From CAYWMD01 sp964458575 (GTDB lineage Bacteria; Verrucomicrobiota; Verrucomicrobiia; Limisphaerales; JADLHS01): 64,000 bases of DNA. Below, piece by piece: positions 62,874-64,000 of the stretch; within the stretch, counting starts at the first letter, position 1, and every line of letters starts with the position of its first letter. Below the pieces are notes generated by a model that saw nothing but the letters and a program-made list of their open reading frames with translations, was not told where the DNA came from and did no database searches. The position numbers and the translations under genes are program-made. The DNA lies in contig CAYWMD010000005.1 of the NCBI GenBank assembly GCA_964458575.1, positions 62,001-126,000 of the forward strand, written 5' to 3'.

Positions 62874-63650
62874 TTAAAGGTCTTTACCGGCTGGCAGTGG
62901 GGGTAATGAGGAGGCTCGTTTCAAAAGAGCTTCAACGACCTTTTCCTGCAATGCACTTTTCTTCCCTGCTTCAGTGGTCTCTGTGCATAGTTTAATCGCA
63001 AGCATCATGTCCTGCATCTGAACCAGATGTGCGAAGTAGAAATTGCCTTGCCGCAGGCTATTTCGATACATGAACAACGAAGTTCCGCCAATGAACTGTA
63101 TCAAAAGCCCAGAAATAGAGGCTATGCTGGCAACAGTCACATTGGGTGATGTGCCTTTGTAGAATTGGAAGACGCCGAACAGCAACGTCGCCAGACCAAG
63201 AATTATCGCTAGGACTCCGAAAGCAAAACTGCTCCATGCTTGTCTTTTGTTAAGCACGCAATACTCCCGGATTTCATTCAGATTCAGTTGGACGGTGTCA
63301 AACAAATCAGCTTTTTCACCTTCCGGGCTGCGCTTCTTTATTTCATCTCTCTCCTCGCGCAATTCCTTCATCTCTTTGCGATACAGAAATGGCGGAATGG
63401 ATTCCTCAGGTAGATACGCGGCCACGCTGGCCAGCAAAGCGACTGCCCCGATGAGGACGAGAAAGCCGGCGATGTTTGCAAAAACATCTTTGGGAACTTG
63501 TGGGAATGCGTTAAGCGCTGCGAGTAAACCAGCCACTCCAGCTAAAACCAAAGACACCATCGCGCAGATAAGCGTGGCCTTGCGCGACTTAGGATGCTTG
63601 CGCAACGAATCGACGAGATACCAGAATGCTTCAGTTAAAGTAGTATACAT
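62874..63650 (-). CDS. four-helix membrane protein in the hsdM operon, TRADD-N-associated 2TM-like
   Basis: A 258-residue protein with two pairs of membrane helices: 25-47 and 57-80, then 141-165 and 171-195. Between them is a charged helical region (RKEMKELREERDEIKKRS), with a helix after the last segment. The second pair and its surroundings (ASISGLLIQFIGGTSLFMYR, then LVQMQDMMLAIKLCTET) resemble the two-helix domain linked to TRADD-N in bacterial conflict systems; that is a pattern-based match. It starts 3 bp after the upstream stop and ends 10 bp before hsdM, so it is part of the R-M operon. It looks AT-richer than hsdM (one counted 60-base line, 63061-63120, has 24 G+C), suggesting a separate origin. 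Confidence 0.7.
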   Translation of the reverse strand: MYTTLTEAFWYLVDSLRKHPKSRKATLICAMVSLVLAGVAGLLAALNAFPQVPKDVFANIAGFLVLIGAVALLASVAAYLPEESIPPFLYRKEMKELREERDEIKKRSPEGEKADLFDTVQLNLNEIREYCVLNKRQAWSSFAFGVLAIILGLATLLFGVFQFYKGTSPNVTVASIASISGLLIQFIGGTSLFMYRNSLRQGNFYFAHLVQMQDMMLAIKLCTETTEAGKKSALQEKVVEALLKRASSLPPLPAGKDL

Positions 63651-63653
63651 AAA

Positions 63654-64000
63654 TCAAAAATAGCTCTCAGTTTCGTCCTCAGGCTCATCCTCAGTGTCTT
63701 CACTGCCGCTAAAGTTGATTAGCTGGCCCAAATCTTCGGAAGCGGAAGTTTTTGCTTTGAGTGGCGGCAGAGGCGGCAGTGCGGTCTTCGTGTCGTCGTA
63801 GAATCGCACACCCGCAGCCTTCAGTTTGGCGAAGTTGCCGTCGCTACCGACAAAGTCTTTGCCATCCGCAGGCGCAAGCCACCCGCGAACCGCCGCTTCA
63901 TACGCCAACATCCATCTTGAATCATATAGTTCTGCCGATGTAAGGGCTGCTGCAAGCGGGTCAAGTTCCGCCGGTGATTCTGTCAAGCCCATCGCTCGCG
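63654..64000 (-). CDS. partial protein, first visible gene of the hsdM operon
   Basis: The minus-strand frame ends with a TGA at 63654-63656 and is open to the window end, so the 5' part may be missing; an ATG at 63992 would give 112 residues. The C-terminal third is acidic (SGSEDTEDEPEDETESYF). The rest (DSRWMLAYEAAVRGWLAP) matches no family I recognise. It could be the end of HsdS, HsdR or an accessory protein. The tight spacing to the membrane protein (3 bp) shows cotranscription. Confidence 0.5.
   Translation of the reverse strand, partial: RAMGLTESPAELDPLAAALTSAELYDSRWMLAYEAAVRGWLAPADGKDFVGSDGNFAKLKAAGVRFYDDTKTALPPLPPLKAKTSASEDLGQLINFSGSEDTEDEPEDETESYF

Overview
The window looks like a chromosomal segment of a free-living member of the Verrucomicrobiota, probably near Pedosphaera or the Limisphaerales. 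The evidence is the mix of families: DUF1592/DUF1588/DUF1585 cytochrome-type and DUF1552 proteins (shared with Planctomycetes), TPR-fused Ser/Thr kinases with a TIGR02999-like ECF sigma factor, PQQ-like propellers, Tat-exported Gfo/Idh/MocA and TIM-barrel enzymes, and very large secreted proteins ending in FYRL-like C-termini. No rRNA, tRNA, CRISPR array, insertion sequence or replication origin was seen. Taxonomy is inferred from these families, not computed.

Layout. 1-5840: a DUF1592 gene (5' end outside the window) and a DUF1552 gene, split by a HEAT/DUF4375 gene. 6124-16199: radical SAM protein with a STAS-like tail, serine hydrolase, PQQ-like propeller, cysK, rho, lipoprotein, WYL regulator, cupin and VanX-like dipeptidase. 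16374-39798: a 23-kb block of exported giant proteins. It holds a beta-helix protein, three proteins ending in an endosialidase-type (peptidase S74) intramolecular chaperone, two 180-190 residue companions plus one decayed companion, a DUF4197 protein, a TPR kinase with an adjacent ECF sigma gene, and two adhesin-like giants. 40076-42139 (minus): a small protein, an EboB-like TatD hydrolase and a fumarylacetoacetate-hydrolase-like protein in one operon. 42269-50754: FAD/Fe-S oxidase, TatD nuclease, TIM-barrel enzyme, SGNH esterase and APC permease. 50778-55949: esterase, an RG-rich coiled-coil protein, Gfo/Idh/MocA dehydrogenase, isomerase, HEAT protein and thioesterase. 55977-59882: an aryl-pyruvate catabolic operon with IorA, an IorB-PaaK fusion and an ACT-domain protein. 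59977-64000: a PQQ-like propeller, then on the minus strand a type I methylase (hsdM) cotranscribed with a four-helix membrane protein and an unidentified partial gene.

The main result of the hunt is a population of imperfect-to-perfect palindromic elements. Several lie in frame inside coding sequences: twice in the DUF1592 gene, once in the 1,594-residue propeller protein and once in hsdM. Others form part of the signal-peptide coding region of three exported proteins. Related palindromes sit between genes. A second result is a 36-bp motif (29/36 identical) directly upstream of both the kinase gene and the propeller giant, which flank the ECF sigma gene. It is a candidate promoter or operator tying that regulatory pair to the exported-protein block. 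A third is the IorB-PaaK fusion, and a fourth the membrane protein embedded in the hsdM operon.
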